Below are positions 33,863-41,571 of a DNA stretch of 64,000 nt, in pieces. The translations under genes and the position numbers were made by a program. The notes beneath the pieces were generated by a model that saw only the letters and a program-made list of their open reading frames with translations, was not told the origin of the DNA and searched no databases. This DNA is from Methylorubrum populi (GTDB lineage Bacteria > Pseudomonadota > Alphaproteobacteria > Rhizobiales > Beijerinckiaceae), in contig DYYG01000037.1 in NCBI GenBank assembly GCA_020741775.1, positions 124,001 through 188,000 of the forward strand, given 5' to 3'. Positions within the stretch are counted from its first letter, which is position 1. Each line of letters starts with the position of its first letter.

Positions 33863-34864
33863 CTACAGCGCCCGCGTCCGCTCGACCAGCCCGCGGACGA
33901 TGCCGCGAGCGGTGCGTCCCTCGGCAGCCGCGCGCCAGGTCAGGCCGATCCGGTGCGACAGCGCGTCGGCGGCGAGTTCGGAGATATCCTCCGGCACCAC
34001 ATGGTCGCGGCCGTGCAGATAGGCCCGCGCCTTTCCTGCCATCATCAGGGCGAGGGTGCCGCGGGGCGAGGCGGGATGCTCGATGGAAGCGCGCAGGTCC
34101 GGCGCCACGGCATCGGTGCGGGTGCCCGCCACGAGCCGCACGAGATAATCCTTGAGGGCCGGCGAGACATAGGTGGCGAGCGCGGCCTCGCGCGCGGCGA
34201 TCACCTCGGCGACCGAGAGCTTCACCGGCATCGCCTCGGCATGGTGGTTCAGCTCGCCCTCGACGAGGTCGAGGATGCGGCGCTCGGCGGCCTCGTCGGG
34301 CATCTCGACGACCACGTGCAGCAGGAAGCGGTCGAGTTGCGCCTCCGGCAGCGGGAAGGTGCCGGCATGCTCGATCGGGTTCTGCGTCGCCACCACCATG
34401 AACGGGTCGGGCAGGCGGTGGGTGTGCCCGGACACCGTGATCTGCCCCTCGGCCATGGCCTCGAGCAGCGCCGACTGCACCTTGGGCGGGGCGCGGTTCA
34501 CCTCGTCGACGAGGATCAGCGAATGGAACAGGGGGCCGGGCAGGAATTCGAAGGTGCCCGCATCCTGGCGCCAGACGGTGGTGCCGGTGAGGTCGGCGGG
34601 CATCAGGTCGGGGGTGCATTGCACCCGCGCGAAGGATCCGTCGAGCCCGTCCGACAGGCGCTTGACCGCGCGGGTCTTGGCGAGCCCCGGCGCGCCCTCG
34701 ATCAGGAGGTGGCCGCCGGTCAGGAGGCCGATCAGCAGGCGCTCGACCAGGGTCTCGGCGCCGATCAAGCCGTGGGCCAGCCCGTCACGAAGCTGGAGGA
34801 TGCGGTCGCGGACCGGGGCATCGACGGCCTTGGCGACCGGCCGGGCGAGGACTTCCCCGCTCAT
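33863..34864 (-). CDS. moxR: MoxR-family AAA+ ATPase
   Basis: 333 residues. Walker A GAPGLAKT (about 57-64), Walker B LILVDEVNR (about 118-126), sensor 1 VVATQNPIEHAG (about 154-165) and a C-terminal lid with the EDISELAADALSHRIG segment define the MoxR clade. It is a cytoplasmic chaperone-like ATPase that works with vWA partners to mature protein complexes. It heads the seven-gene operon. Its own ATG has a weak ribosome site but overlaps the stop of a small upstream frame, which suggests translational coupling. Divergent from the mgtC-like gene. Confidence 0.93.
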   Translation of the reverse strand: MSGEVLARPVAKAVDAPVRDRILQLRDGLAHGLIGAETLVERLLIGLLTGGHLLIEGAPGLAKTRAVKRLSDGLDGSFARVQCTPDLMPADLTGTTVWRQDAGTFEFLPGPLFHSLILVDEVNRAPPKVQSALLEAMAEGQITVSGHTHRLPDPFMVVATQNPIEHAGTFPLPEAQLDRFLLHVVVEMPDEAAERRILDLVEGELNHHAEAMPVKLSVAEVIAAREAALATYVSPALKDYLVRLVAGTRTDAVAPDLRASIEHPASPRGTLALMMAGKARAYLHGRDHVVPEDISELAADALSHRIGLTWRAAAEGRTARGIVRGLVERTRAL

Positions 34865-34935
34865 GCGAGGGCCCCGCGCGAAGGGCCGACCGCGCAGGCC
34901 GCCGCCATCGTCGCAGGGGAAAGATCCTGCCGCAT
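34861..34935 (-). CDS. Possible 24-residue leader ORF coupled to moxR
   Basis: A short frame beginning MRQDLSPATMAAACAVGPS starts at ATG 34935 after an excellent site (GAGGAGACGCGA). It ends TGA overlapping the moxR ATG (ATGA, 34861-34864). The moxR ATG itself has no comparable site. The peptide shows no known motif. It may be a real translational-coupling leader or a chance frame; a longer open frame continues upstream to 35064 without a better start. Confidence 0.4.
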   Translation of the reverse strand: MRQDLSPATMAAACAVGPSRGALA

Positions 34936-35145
34936 TCGCGTCTCCTCGCCGTGGGTTTTTCTTATCGCTCCCACAATCTTGCCGGTGTGCCCGTTGCCCG
35001 GTCGCCCCGTCAATCCCGAGCCACGGTCAGTTCCTCGGGCAAATTGACCGCACTTCGTCTCCACGGCCTGTCCACGCGACGCTTGGTCACGTAACTGTCA
35101 CGCTTGTGCGAGAGCGGGGGAGGCTCCCCGCGAGATCCAGATTCC

Positions 35146-35862
35146 ATGCCCGGCCCGTTCTCCATCCCCACGCCCGAAGCCCTGAATTCCGGCATCAGCC
35201 TGTTGGTCGCCTTCGGCCTCGGCACCCTGATCGGGGCGGAGCGGCAATACCGGCAGCGCACCGCCGGCCTGCGCACGGCCGTGCTGGTGGCGGTGGGAGC
35301 CTCGGCCTTCGTCGATCTCGGGATGCGACTGACCGGAGGGGAGGGGGCGACCCGAACCGTGGCCTACGTGATCTCGGGCATCGGCTTCCTCGGCGCGGGC
35401 GTCATCATGAAGGAGGGGATGAATGTGCGCGGCCTCAACACCGCCGCGACCCTCTGGTGCTCGGCGGCGGTGGGAGCCTTCGCCGGCGCCGACCTGCCCC
35501 TGGAAGCCTGCTTCGTTACGGTGGCCGTGCTCGCCGGGAACACGCTGCTGCGCCCCCTCGTCAACCTGATCGACCGGATCCCGATCGACGAAGCCGCGAC
35601 CGAGGCGACTTACGAGGTGCAGGTCACCGTCGCCGCCGACGTGGCCGGCCTCGCCCGCGATCTGCTGGTCGAGCGCCTGGAGGAGGCGGATTATCCGGTC
35701 GCCGGCACGGAGGTGGAGGAACGGGGCGAGGAGGTGGTCGACGTGGTCGCCACCCTCACCGCGACGACGGTGCAATCCAAGGAACTCGACGCCGTGGTGG
35801 CCGATCTGGAGAAGCGGCCCGAGGTGCGGCACGCCACCTGGACGGTGCAGACCGGGGATTGA
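35146..35862 (+). CDS. MgtC/SapB-family membrane protein
   Basis: 238 residues. The N-terminal half holds four to five hydrophobic helices with family motifs GLGTLIGAERQYRQRTAGLRT (split, about 25-45), TRTVAYVISGIGFLGAGVIM (about 68-87) and NTAATLWCSAAVGAFAGA. The C-terminal half (about 150-238) is a soluble ACT-like domain. MgtC-like proteins are linked to growth at low magnesium and, in Salmonella, inhibition of the F-type ATP synthase. The ATG 35146 start has a weak ribosome site. It is divergent from the MoxR operon across 281 bp. Confidence 0.9.
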   Translation: MPGPFSIPTPEALNSGISLLVAFGLGTLIGAERQYRQRTAGLRTAVLVAVGASAFVDLGMRLTGGEGATRTVAYVISGIGFLGAGVIMKEGMNVRGLNTAATLWCSAAVGAFAGADLPLEACFVTVAVLAGNTLLRPLVNLIDRIPIDEAATEATYEVQVTVAADVAGLARDLLVERLEEADYPVAGTEVEERGEEVVDVVATLTATTVQSKELDAVVADLEKRPEVRHATWTVQTGD

Positions 35863-35934
35863 GGCAGCCACAGCCATCTCATTCCGTTGACGAGACATGA
35901 GGGCGGATAAACGCAGCCCTTTCGGAGGATCGTC

Positions 35935-36621
35935 ATGCCCCACCCAGCCAAGCACGCCCTCATCGTCGGCGCATCCCGCAGCCTCGGGCTCGGCCTCGCC
36001 GAAACCTTCCTCCGGCGCGGCTGGCGGGTCACGGCGACGCGGCGTGGGCCCGCCCCCGGTCTCGAACGGCTGGCGGCGGAGGGTGTCCGGGTCGAGACGG
36101 TGGATATCGACGACGATGCCTCCATCGCCGCCCTGCATGGCCGCGTCGGGCAGGAGAGGTTCGATCTCGTCTTCGTCGTCGCCGGAGTGCTGATCGACGC
36201 GCACCGGCCGCTCCATGCGGTGTCGCGGGAGATCACCGCGCAGGTCTACCTCACCAATGCGGTGAGCCCGATCCTGTTCGCCGAAACCTTCGCCGGAACT
36301 CTGGCCCCGGGCGGCATCCTCGCCTTCATGTCCTCCGTCCTCGGCAGCGTCTCACGCAACGAGGAGGGCGGCTGGGAGAATTACCGGGCGAGCAAGGCGG
36401 CACTCAACACCAACGTCCGCAGCCTCGCCGCGCGCCATGCCGAACGCGCCTTCGGCCTGCTTCTGCTGCATCCCGGCTGGGTCGAGACCGATATGGGCGG
36501 CGAGGGGGCCGATCTCGACGTCGCCACGAGTGCGGCCGGACTCGCGGAGGTGATCGAGGCCCATGCCGGCGACACGGGGCTCGCCTATCTCGATTACCGG
36601 GGCGAAACCCTGCCCTGGTGA
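35935..36621 (+). CDS. Short-chain dehydrogenase/reductase
   Basis: 228 residues. Rossmann motif IVGASRSLGLGLAE (about 10-23, a TGxxxGxG variant in which GASRSLG replaces the usual Thr) and the catalytic set: Ser in FMSSVLGSV and YRASK (Tyr-x-x-x-Lys, about 147-151), both present. It lacks the NNAG motif and reads VVAGVL. This is the C-factor-like or atypical SDR branch. Substrate unknown. It lies 72 bp after the mgtC-like gene and may be cotranscribed. Confidence 0.85.
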   Translation: MPHPAKHALIVGASRSLGLGLAETFLRRGWRVTATRRGPAPGLERLAAEGVRVETVDIDDDASIAALHGRVGQERFDLVFVVAGVLIDAHRPLHAVSREITAQVYLTNAVSPILFAETFAGTLAPGGILAFMSSVLGSVSRNEEGGWENYRASKAALNTNVRSLAARHAERAFGLLLLHPGWVETDMGGEGADLDVATSAAGLAEVIEAHAGDTGLAYLDYRGETLPW

Positions 36622-36628
36622 GGCGGCC

Positions 36629-37000
36629 TTAGCGGCGCGGGTCGAGGGGACGGATGCGGCGTTCGACCACCACGGTCGGCCGGCTGCGCCGCTCGACGAT
36701 CACCGCCCGGGGCGGAGCGCGGTTGGGGCTGGCGGGCGCCAGGATGCGCTGCTCCTGCGGGCGGAAGGTCGGGCGCGCGGCCAAGGCCTTGGCGGCGGCG
36801 ACCACGTGCGGCCGAACCTCGTCCGGGCTGAGGCCGATCAGGCCGGCGGCGATTTCGACCTGCTGCTCGACATCGTCGGCGAGATCCTGGGCGGCGGCCA
36901 CGGCCTCGGCCACCGTGGGCGGCTCGCGGCGCACCCGGATCGGCGGCAGATCCTGGAAGTTCTTGGAGGTCTTTTTCACGGCACGACTCGCGGTCTTCAT
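36629..37000 (-). CDS. Conserved hypothetical protein, basic
   Basis: 123 residues. It starts MKTASRAVKKTSKN with a basic N-terminus. A helical middle (TVAEAVAAAQDLADDVEQQVEIAAGLIGLSPDEV, about 28-61) follows. The C-terminal third is a basic, Pro/Arg-rich disordered tail (RAPPRAVIVERRSRPTVVVE). The high charge suggests nucleic-acid binding. No family recognised. It converges with the SDR gene, 7 bp apart, and lies beside a symmetrical upstream element at 37022-37052. Confidence 0.6.
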   Translation of the reverse strand: MKTASRAVKKTSKNFQDLPPIRVRREPPTVAEAVAAAQDLADDVEQQVEIAAGLIGLSPDEVRPHVVAAAKALAARPTFRPQEQRILAPASPNRAPPRAVIVERRSRPTVVVERRIRPLDPRR

Positions 37001-37307
37001 GCACCGATCTTAGGACGGTCCGTCCGATTTGTGCATTGCACCTAAATCGGACGTGACAGACCGTCGGTCGCATGGCTGCCCGACGGACACTCCCGCTCGC
37101 CTCACAAGCAGGATGTGCGCCGTTTGCCTGAAAAGGCTATCACATTCTTTGAAAGCGACAGCCTGCGAGGCGAAGGCGGGACGGTCATAGTGTCGCGGCG
37201 CTGCAATGAGGGCCATGCTGGCCAACACCGACATTGCTGTGACCGCCATGGTTCGACGGGTTGGGATTGTCCCGAATCCTGCCCCGATCCTGCCTCAGGC
37301 ACATCCG
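37001..37307. other. 307-bp divergent intergenic region with a palindrome
   Basis: It separates two divergent genes, so both promoters should be here. GTCCGATTT (37022-37030) and AAATCGGAC (37044-37052) form a 9-bp inverted repeat around TGCATTGCA-like inner symmetry, 22 bp upstream of the minus-strand start codon. This fits an operator. A local AT-rich tract (CTATCACATTCTTTGAAAG) lies near 37137-37155. I see no coding sequence I can support. Confidence 0.5.
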
Positions 37308-38168
37308 ATGACCGAAACGCGCGATCCCCGCCTCACCCCCGCCCGGCCCGATCTCGCCGATAGCCGCCTCGACGGTGTCGTCGCGGCGGAGCGCTACGTT
37401 GCCGGTGAGCCCGCGCAGGTGATCGTTCCCTCCGCTCCCCTGCGGCGCGCGCCGCGCCTGGAGGCCGGGCTCGACACGGAGGTGGTGAGGGGCGATGCGG
37501 TTACGGTCTACGAGATCCGCGACGGCTTCGCCTGGGTCCAGATCCGCCGCGACGGTTATGTCGGCTACCTGCCGGACGCGGCGCTCGGGCCCCCCGACCC
37601 GGCCCCGACCCACAAAGTCTCGGCTTTGCGCACCTTCGTGTACCCGGCGCCGGACCTGAAACGGCCGCATCTCGCCTATCTGAGCCTCGGTGCGGCCTTC
37701 GCGGCCGAGGCGCGGGAGGGCGAGTATTGGCGGCTTGCCGGGGGCGGCTACGTCTTCGCCGGCCATGCGGTGTCCCTCGACGCGCGAGAGCCGGATTTCG
37801 CGGGAACCGCCGAGCGGCTCGTCGGCACGCCCTATCTGTGGGGCGGCCGCACCAGCCTCGGCCTCGATTGTTCGGGCCTCGTCCAGCTCTGCCTGGAAAC
37901 CGCGGGGCTCGCCTGCCCCCGTGACGCCGACCAGCAGGAACGGGGCCTCGGCGAGGCCCTGCCGCCGGGCCTCGACGGGCTGAGGCGCGGCGACCTCGTG
38001 TTCTGGAAGGGCCATGTCGGGATGATGCTCGACGCCGAGCGGCTCATCCATGCCAACGGCCACCACATGGCGGTCGCGGTCGAGCCCCTCAGTCAAGCGG
38101 TCGAGCGCATCGCCGCCAAGAGCTACGGCGCGGTCACCTCGATCCGCCGGCTGGCTCCCCCGGCCTGA
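37308..38168 (+). CDS. NlpC/P60-family cell-wall peptidase
   Basis: 286 residues from ATG 37308. An N-terminal bacterial SH3 domain (about 40-95, APLRRAPRLEAG...GFAWVQIRRDGYVGYLP) is followed by a second SH3-like region (LGAAFAAEAREGEYWRL). The C-terminal NlpC/P60 domain has the nucleophile Cys in LGLDCSGLVQLCLE (about 185-198), the His in KGHVGMMLD and a terminal His in LIHANGHH. It should cleave D-gamma-glutamyl-meso-DAP bonds in peptidoglycan. No signal peptide is seen, so it may act on recycled muropeptides. It overlaps bioF by 35 bp. Confidence 0.92.
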   Translation: MTETRDPRLTPARPDLADSRLDGVVAAERYVAGEPAQVIVPSAPLRRAPRLEAGLDTEVVRGDAVTVYEIRDGFAWVQIRRDGYVGYLPDAALGPPDPAPTHKVSALRTFVYPAPDLKRPHLAYLSLGAAFAAEAREGEYWRLAGGGYVFAGHAVSLDAREPDFAGTAERLVGTPYLWGGRTSLGLDCSGLVQLCLETAGLACPRDADQQERGLGEALPPGLDGLRRGDLVFWKGHVGMMLDAERLIHANGHHMAVAVEPLSQAVERIAAKSYGAVTSIRRLAPPA

Positions 38169-39291
38169 GCTCCAAGAGGGCATCGGCGAGAGCATCGACC
38201 TGCGTCTCGTCGTGGGCCGCCGAGAAGGCGACGCGCAGCCGGGCGGTACCGGGGGCGACGGTCGGCGGCCGGATCGCGACGACGAGGAAGCCCCGCGCTT
38301 CGAGGGCCGCCGAGAGGGCGAGGGCCGCCTCCGCCTCGCCGACGAGGACCGGCACGATCGGGCTCTCGGCCTCGGGCAGGCCAAGCCGCGCAGTGAAGCG
38401 GCGGGCGAGCGCGAGCGGCCGGGCGGCGCGCTCCGGCTCCGCCTCGACGATGGCGAGGGCGGTGAGCGCGGCGGCGGCGGAGGCCGGCGGCAGGCCGGTG
38501 GTGTAGACGAAGCTGCGGGCCCGGCTGGTCAGCAAGTCGATCACGGCCCGTGAGGCGCAGAGATAGCCGCCATAGGAGCCGAGCGTCTTCGACAGAGTGC
38601 CCATTTCGAGCGGCGCCCGCTCGCCCGCTTCGACCACGCCGAGGCCGTGGGCGTCGTCCACCAGCGTCCAGGCATCGTATTCGGCCGCGAGGGTCAGGAT
38701 TTCGGAAAGCGGCGCCCGGTCCCCATCCATGCTGAACACCCGCTCGGTGAGGATCAGCGCCCGCCGCGCCGCGCCGCGATGCTCGGCGAGCAACGAGCGC
38801 AGTTGGTCGAGATCGTTATGGGCGAAGCGGAGCGTCCGCGCCCCCGACATCCTCGCCCCGGCGAACAGGCAGGAATGGCCGAGGTCGTCGATCAGGATCA
38901 GGTCGTCCGCGCCGACCAGGGCCGGGCTGATGCCGAGATTGGCGAGATAGCCCGAGCCGAAGACGAGGGCCGCCTCCTTGCCCTTGTGGCGGGCAAGCCG
39001 CTCCTCCAGGGCCACGAGCGGCGGAGCGTTGCCCGTCACCAGCCGCGAGGCGCCCGCGCCGGTACCGTAGCGGGCCAGCGCCTCGGAGGCCGCCGCGACC
39101 ACGCGCGGATCGTGGGAGAGGCCGAGGTAATCGTTGCAGGAGAACGAGACGAGCCCGCGTCCGCCCCGCTCCGCCGACGCTTGCGGGCCGCGGGCGGTCT
39201 CGACCAGCCGGCGGCGCAGGGCGGCGGCTTCCAGGCTGGCCAGCTTCCCACTGGCGAAGGCATCGAGGCTGCGAGACGGATCGGCGGACAT
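38134..39291 (-). CDS. bioF: 8-amino-7-oxononanoate synthase
   Basis: 385 residues, PLP-dependent alpha-oxoamine synthase. The PLP lysine is in LSKTLGSYGG (about K235). Other markers are SFSCNDYLGLSHD (about 49-61), GAGASRLVTGN, FGSGYLANLG and VDDAHGLGV (about 211-219). It condenses pimeloyl-ACP/CoA with alanine to give 8-amino-7-oxononanoate in biotin synthesis. BioF is the likeliest of the KBL/AONS paralogues; glycine C-acetyltransferase cannot be wholly excluded. It is separated from bioA by the glycine-cleavage genes on the other strand. Confidence 0.9.
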   Translation of the reverse strand: MSADPSRSLDAFASGKLASLEAAALRRRLVETARGPQASAERGGRGLVSFSCNDYLGLSHDPRVVAAASEALARYGTGAGASRLVTGNAPPLVALEERLARHKGKEAALVFGSGYLANLGISPALVGADDLILIDDLGHSCLFAGARMSGARTLRFAHNDLDQLRSLLAEHRGAARRALILTERVFSMDGDRAPLSEILTLAAEYDAWTLVDDAHGLGVVEAGERAPLEMGTLSKTLGSYGGYLCASRAVIDLLTSRARSFVYTTGLPPASAAAALTALAIVEAEPERAARPLALARRFTARLGLPEAESPIVPVLVGEAEAALALSAALEARGFLVVAIRPPTVAPGTARLRVAFSAAHDETQVDALADALLELRPGEPAGGSR

Positions 39292-39394
39292 GGCGCTTCA
39301 AGGCGACGCGACCCGAGGGATGTCAAGCGGGGGATCGAGCACCGGCGAACCCGGCGCCGGGCGGTGCGTTGCTCAAGCCCGTCAGGATCCTCCC

Positions 39395-39625
39395 ATGCCG
39401 CGCCGTCTCCTCACCGTCCTCCTGCTGCTCGCCGCCGCCGGTTCGCTCGTCAATCCGCCGCCGGCCTCGGCCGGGCCGGCGCAATCCTACCTGTTCGGCG
39501 AGAAGCGCTTCCGCAATGCCTGCCGACCGCCGCTCAAATACGCCGCCGGCGCCTGTGTGCGCCGCTGCCCGGCGGGCTATGAGAGCCTCGGTCGGTTTTG
39601 CCGCCTGCGCAACATGATGCGCTGA
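39395..39625 (+). CDS. Small secreted Cys-containing protein
   Basis: 76 residues. A signal peptide (about 1-25, LTVLLLLAAAGSLV) precedes a mature part of about 50 residues with four cysteines: NACRPP, GACVRRCPAGYE and RFCRLR. Such short secreted basic peptides with paired cysteines recur in Hyphomicrobiales. No family or function known. It ends about 65 bp before the glycine riboswitch but is a separate gene. Confidence 0.6.
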   Translation: MPRRLLTVLLLLAAAGSLVNPPPASAGPAQSYLFGEKRFRNACRPPLKYAAGACVRRCPAGYESLGRFCRLRNMMR

Positions 39626-39690
39626 TCGTCACCGGAGCCGACTTGCGCCTGAGGGCGCATCATGCGAGCCTTCACTTGTCCGATACAGAC

Positions 39691-39885
39691 GATACGGGAG
39701 AGCCCAAGCTCATCGTAAGATGAGTTATGGCGCCGACGGAGCAACCACCCCCGGAAACTCTCAGGCACAATCACCGTATCGTTGGACAATCTGGAGAGAG
39801 GCGCCGCCCGGCGCCCACCGAAGGAGAAACCTCGCTCGCGATCCGAGTGAGGGAAGCTCTCAGGTAACCGCGACAGATGGGGGCA
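39691..39885 (+). promoter_or_regulatory. Tandem glycine riboswitch (gcvT type)
   Basis: Two glycine aptamers stand in tandem. The first is closed by a perfect P1 (GATACGG 39691-39697 with CCGTATC 39774-39780) and contains GGGAGAG, GCGCCGACGGAGCAA and AACTCTCAGGCA. The second has GGAGAGAGGCGC, CACCGAAGGAG and AAGCTCTCAGGTA and ends in CAGATGGGGGC. Both carry the conserved core of the family. It should raise gcvTHP expression when glycine is bound. The last aptamer ends near 39885, 50 bp before the gcvT start codon. Confidence 0.95.
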
Positions 39886-39933
39886 ACTTGCCAGCCGGCC
39901 GGCGGGCAAGGTCCGTCTGTCGTGGAGTGCCCG

Positions 39934-41109
39934 ATGAGCTCGCAAGCCGCCGGGGCGTTGAGCCCTGCCGCCCCGTCTTCCGATCCGCTCGCCCAAACGC
40001 CGCTCCATGCGCTGCACCTGCGGCGTGGCGCCAAGATGGTGCCGTTTGCCGGCTATGCCATGCCGCTCCACTATCCGGCGGGGTTGCTGAAGGAGCATCT
40101 GCACACCCGGGCGGCGGCCGGCTTCTTCGACGTGTCGCATATGGGCCAGATCGCGCTCGCTCCGCGCTCCGGCACGGTGGAGGACGCGGCCCGCGCCCTC
40201 GAAGCCGTGATCCCGATCGATATTCTCGGCCTCGGCATCGGCCGCCAGCGCTATGGCTTCCTGACCGATGCCTCCGGCGGCATTCTCGATGACCTGATGG
40301 TCGCGCGCTTGGCGGACCGGCTGCACGTCGTCGTCAACGCTGCCAACAAAGCCGCCGACCTCGCGCATCTGCGCGCGCATCTGCCCGATACCGTCGAGAT
40401 CACGCCGCTGCCGCAGGCGCTGATCGCCCTGCAGGGGCCGCAGGCGGCGGAGGTGCTGGCGCGCCTCGCCCCGGAGGTGGAGGCGATGCGCTTCATGGAG
40501 GTGCGCGCGGTGGCGATCCTCGGCGCACCCTGCCTCGTCAGCCGCTCCGGCTACACCGGCGAGGACGGCTTCGAGATCGCCGTGCCGGAGGATCAAGCCG
40601 AATCCGTCGCCGAGGCGATCCTCGCCGCGCCCGAGGTGCTTCCCGTCGGTCTCGGCGCCCGCGATTCCCTGCGTCTCGAAGCTGGGCTGCCCCTGCACGG
40701 CGCCGATATCGACCCCGGCACCAGCCCGGTCGAGGCCGGTCTCGCCTGGTCGATCTCGCCGGCCCGCCGTCGCGGCGGCGCCCGCCCCGGCGGATTTCCC
40801 GGTGCCGACAGGATCCTGGCGGAGATGGCGGAGGGGCCGACGCGGCGGCGCGTCGGCCTGCGTCCGGAGGGCCGCGCCCCGGTGCGGGCGGAGGCGCCGC
40901 TTTTCGCCGAAGAGGTGGGCGGCGAAGTCGTCGGCCGCGTCACCTCCGGCGGCTTCGGCCCGAGCCTCGGCGCGCCGGTCGCCATGGGGTTCCTGCCCAG
41001 GGGGCTGACCCCGCCCGGCACCCGCGTCTTCGCCGAGGTTCGCGGCCAGCGCCTCGCCGCCACCGTCACCCCGCTTCCCTTCGTTCCCGCCGGCTTCAAG
41101 CGCGGCTGA
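39934..41109 (+). CDS. gcvT: Aminomethyltransferase (glycine cleavage T protein)
   Basis: 391 residues from ATG 39934 with GGAG upstream. An upstream in-frame ATG at 39877 lies inside the riboswitch and is rejected. It binds tetrahydrofolate and moves the aminomethyl group from the H protein. Motifs include [26 protein letters not shown] (about 70-79), [14 protein letters not shown] (about 204-217) and the C-terminal YLFAEVR-like barrel. It is the first gene of the gcvT-gcvH-gcvP operon. Confidence 0.96.
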   Translation: MSSQAAGALSPAAPSSDPLAQTPLHALHLRRGAKMVPFAGYAMPLHYPAGLLKEHLHTRAAAGFFDVSHMGQIALAPRSGTVEDAARALEAVIPIDILGLGIGRQRYGFLTDASGGILDDLMVARLADRLHVVVNAANKAADLAHLRAHLPDTVEITPLPQALIALQGPQAAEVLARLAPEVEAMRFMEVRAVAILGAPCLVSRSGYTGEDGFEIAVPEDQAESVAEAILAAPEVLPVGLGARDSLRLEAGLPLHGADIDPGTSPVEAGLAWSISPARRRGGARPGGFPGADRILAEMAEGPTRRRVGLRPEGRAPVRAEAPLFAEEVGGEVVGRVTSGGFGPSLGAPVAMGFLPRGLTPPGTRVFAEVRGQRLAATVTPLPFVPAGFKRG

Positions 41110-41135
41110 TCCCCTTCGTCTCAGGAGTCCGAACC

Positions 41136-41498
41136 ATGCTGCGATTCACCGACGAACATGAATGGCTGCGCCTCGATGGCGACGTGGCCACCATCGGCAT
41201 CACCGCCCACGCCGCCGAGCAGCTCGGCGACCTCGTTTTCGTCGAGCTGCCGAAGGTCGGCGCCACGCTGACCAAGGGCGAGGCGGCCGCCGTGGTCGAG
41301 TCCGTCAAGGCGGCCTCCGATGTCTACGCGCCGCTCTCCGGCAAGGTCACCGAGGTCAACGAGGCGGCGGTCGCCGATCCGGCCTCGGTCGGCGCGGACC
41401 CGCAGGGGGCAGGCTGGCTCTACCGGCTCAAGCTCGACGACGTGGCCGCCATGGACGGCCTGATGGACGAGGCGGCCTACGCCGACTTCGCGAAGTAG
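41136..41498 (+). CDS. gcvH: Glycine cleavage H protein
   Basis: 120 residues, the shuttle subunit that carries the lipoylated arm. The lipoyl Lys is in VESVKAASD (about K58). [18 protein letters not shown] and GWLYRLKL are the usual family segments. It lies 26 bp after gcvT and is followed by gcvP. Confidence 0.96.
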   Translation: MLRFTDEHEWLRLDGDVATIGITAHAAEQLGDLVFVELPKVGATLTKGEAAAVVESVKAASDVYAPLSGKVTEVNEAAVADPASVGADPQGAGWLYRLKLDDVAAMDGLMDEAAYADFAK

Positions 41499-41510
41499 GC
41501 GCCGCCACCC

Positions 41511-41536
41511 GTCCCTCTCCTTGCCGAGAGAGGGAC
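41511..41536. repeat. Hairpin between gcvH and gcvP
   Basis: GTCCCTCTC (41511-41519) pairs with GAGAGGGAC (41528-41536) around an 8-nt loop, within the 73 bp between gcvH and gcvP. No T run follows, so it may tune relative expression or RNA stability rather than terminate. Confidence 0.5.
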
Positions 41537-41571
41537 GCCGCGGCCATCGGCTGCCTCAGAAGGATTCCCCC

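Noticed and set aside
31999..34155. 718-residue plus-strand open frame
   Set aside because: It covers the complement of the vWA, DUF4381, DUF58 and MoxR genes and shows no domain.
39877..39933. GcvT starting at the upstream ATG
   Set aside because: This ATG lies inside the second glycine aptamer and has no ribosome site, while ATG 39934 has GGAG at correct spacing.
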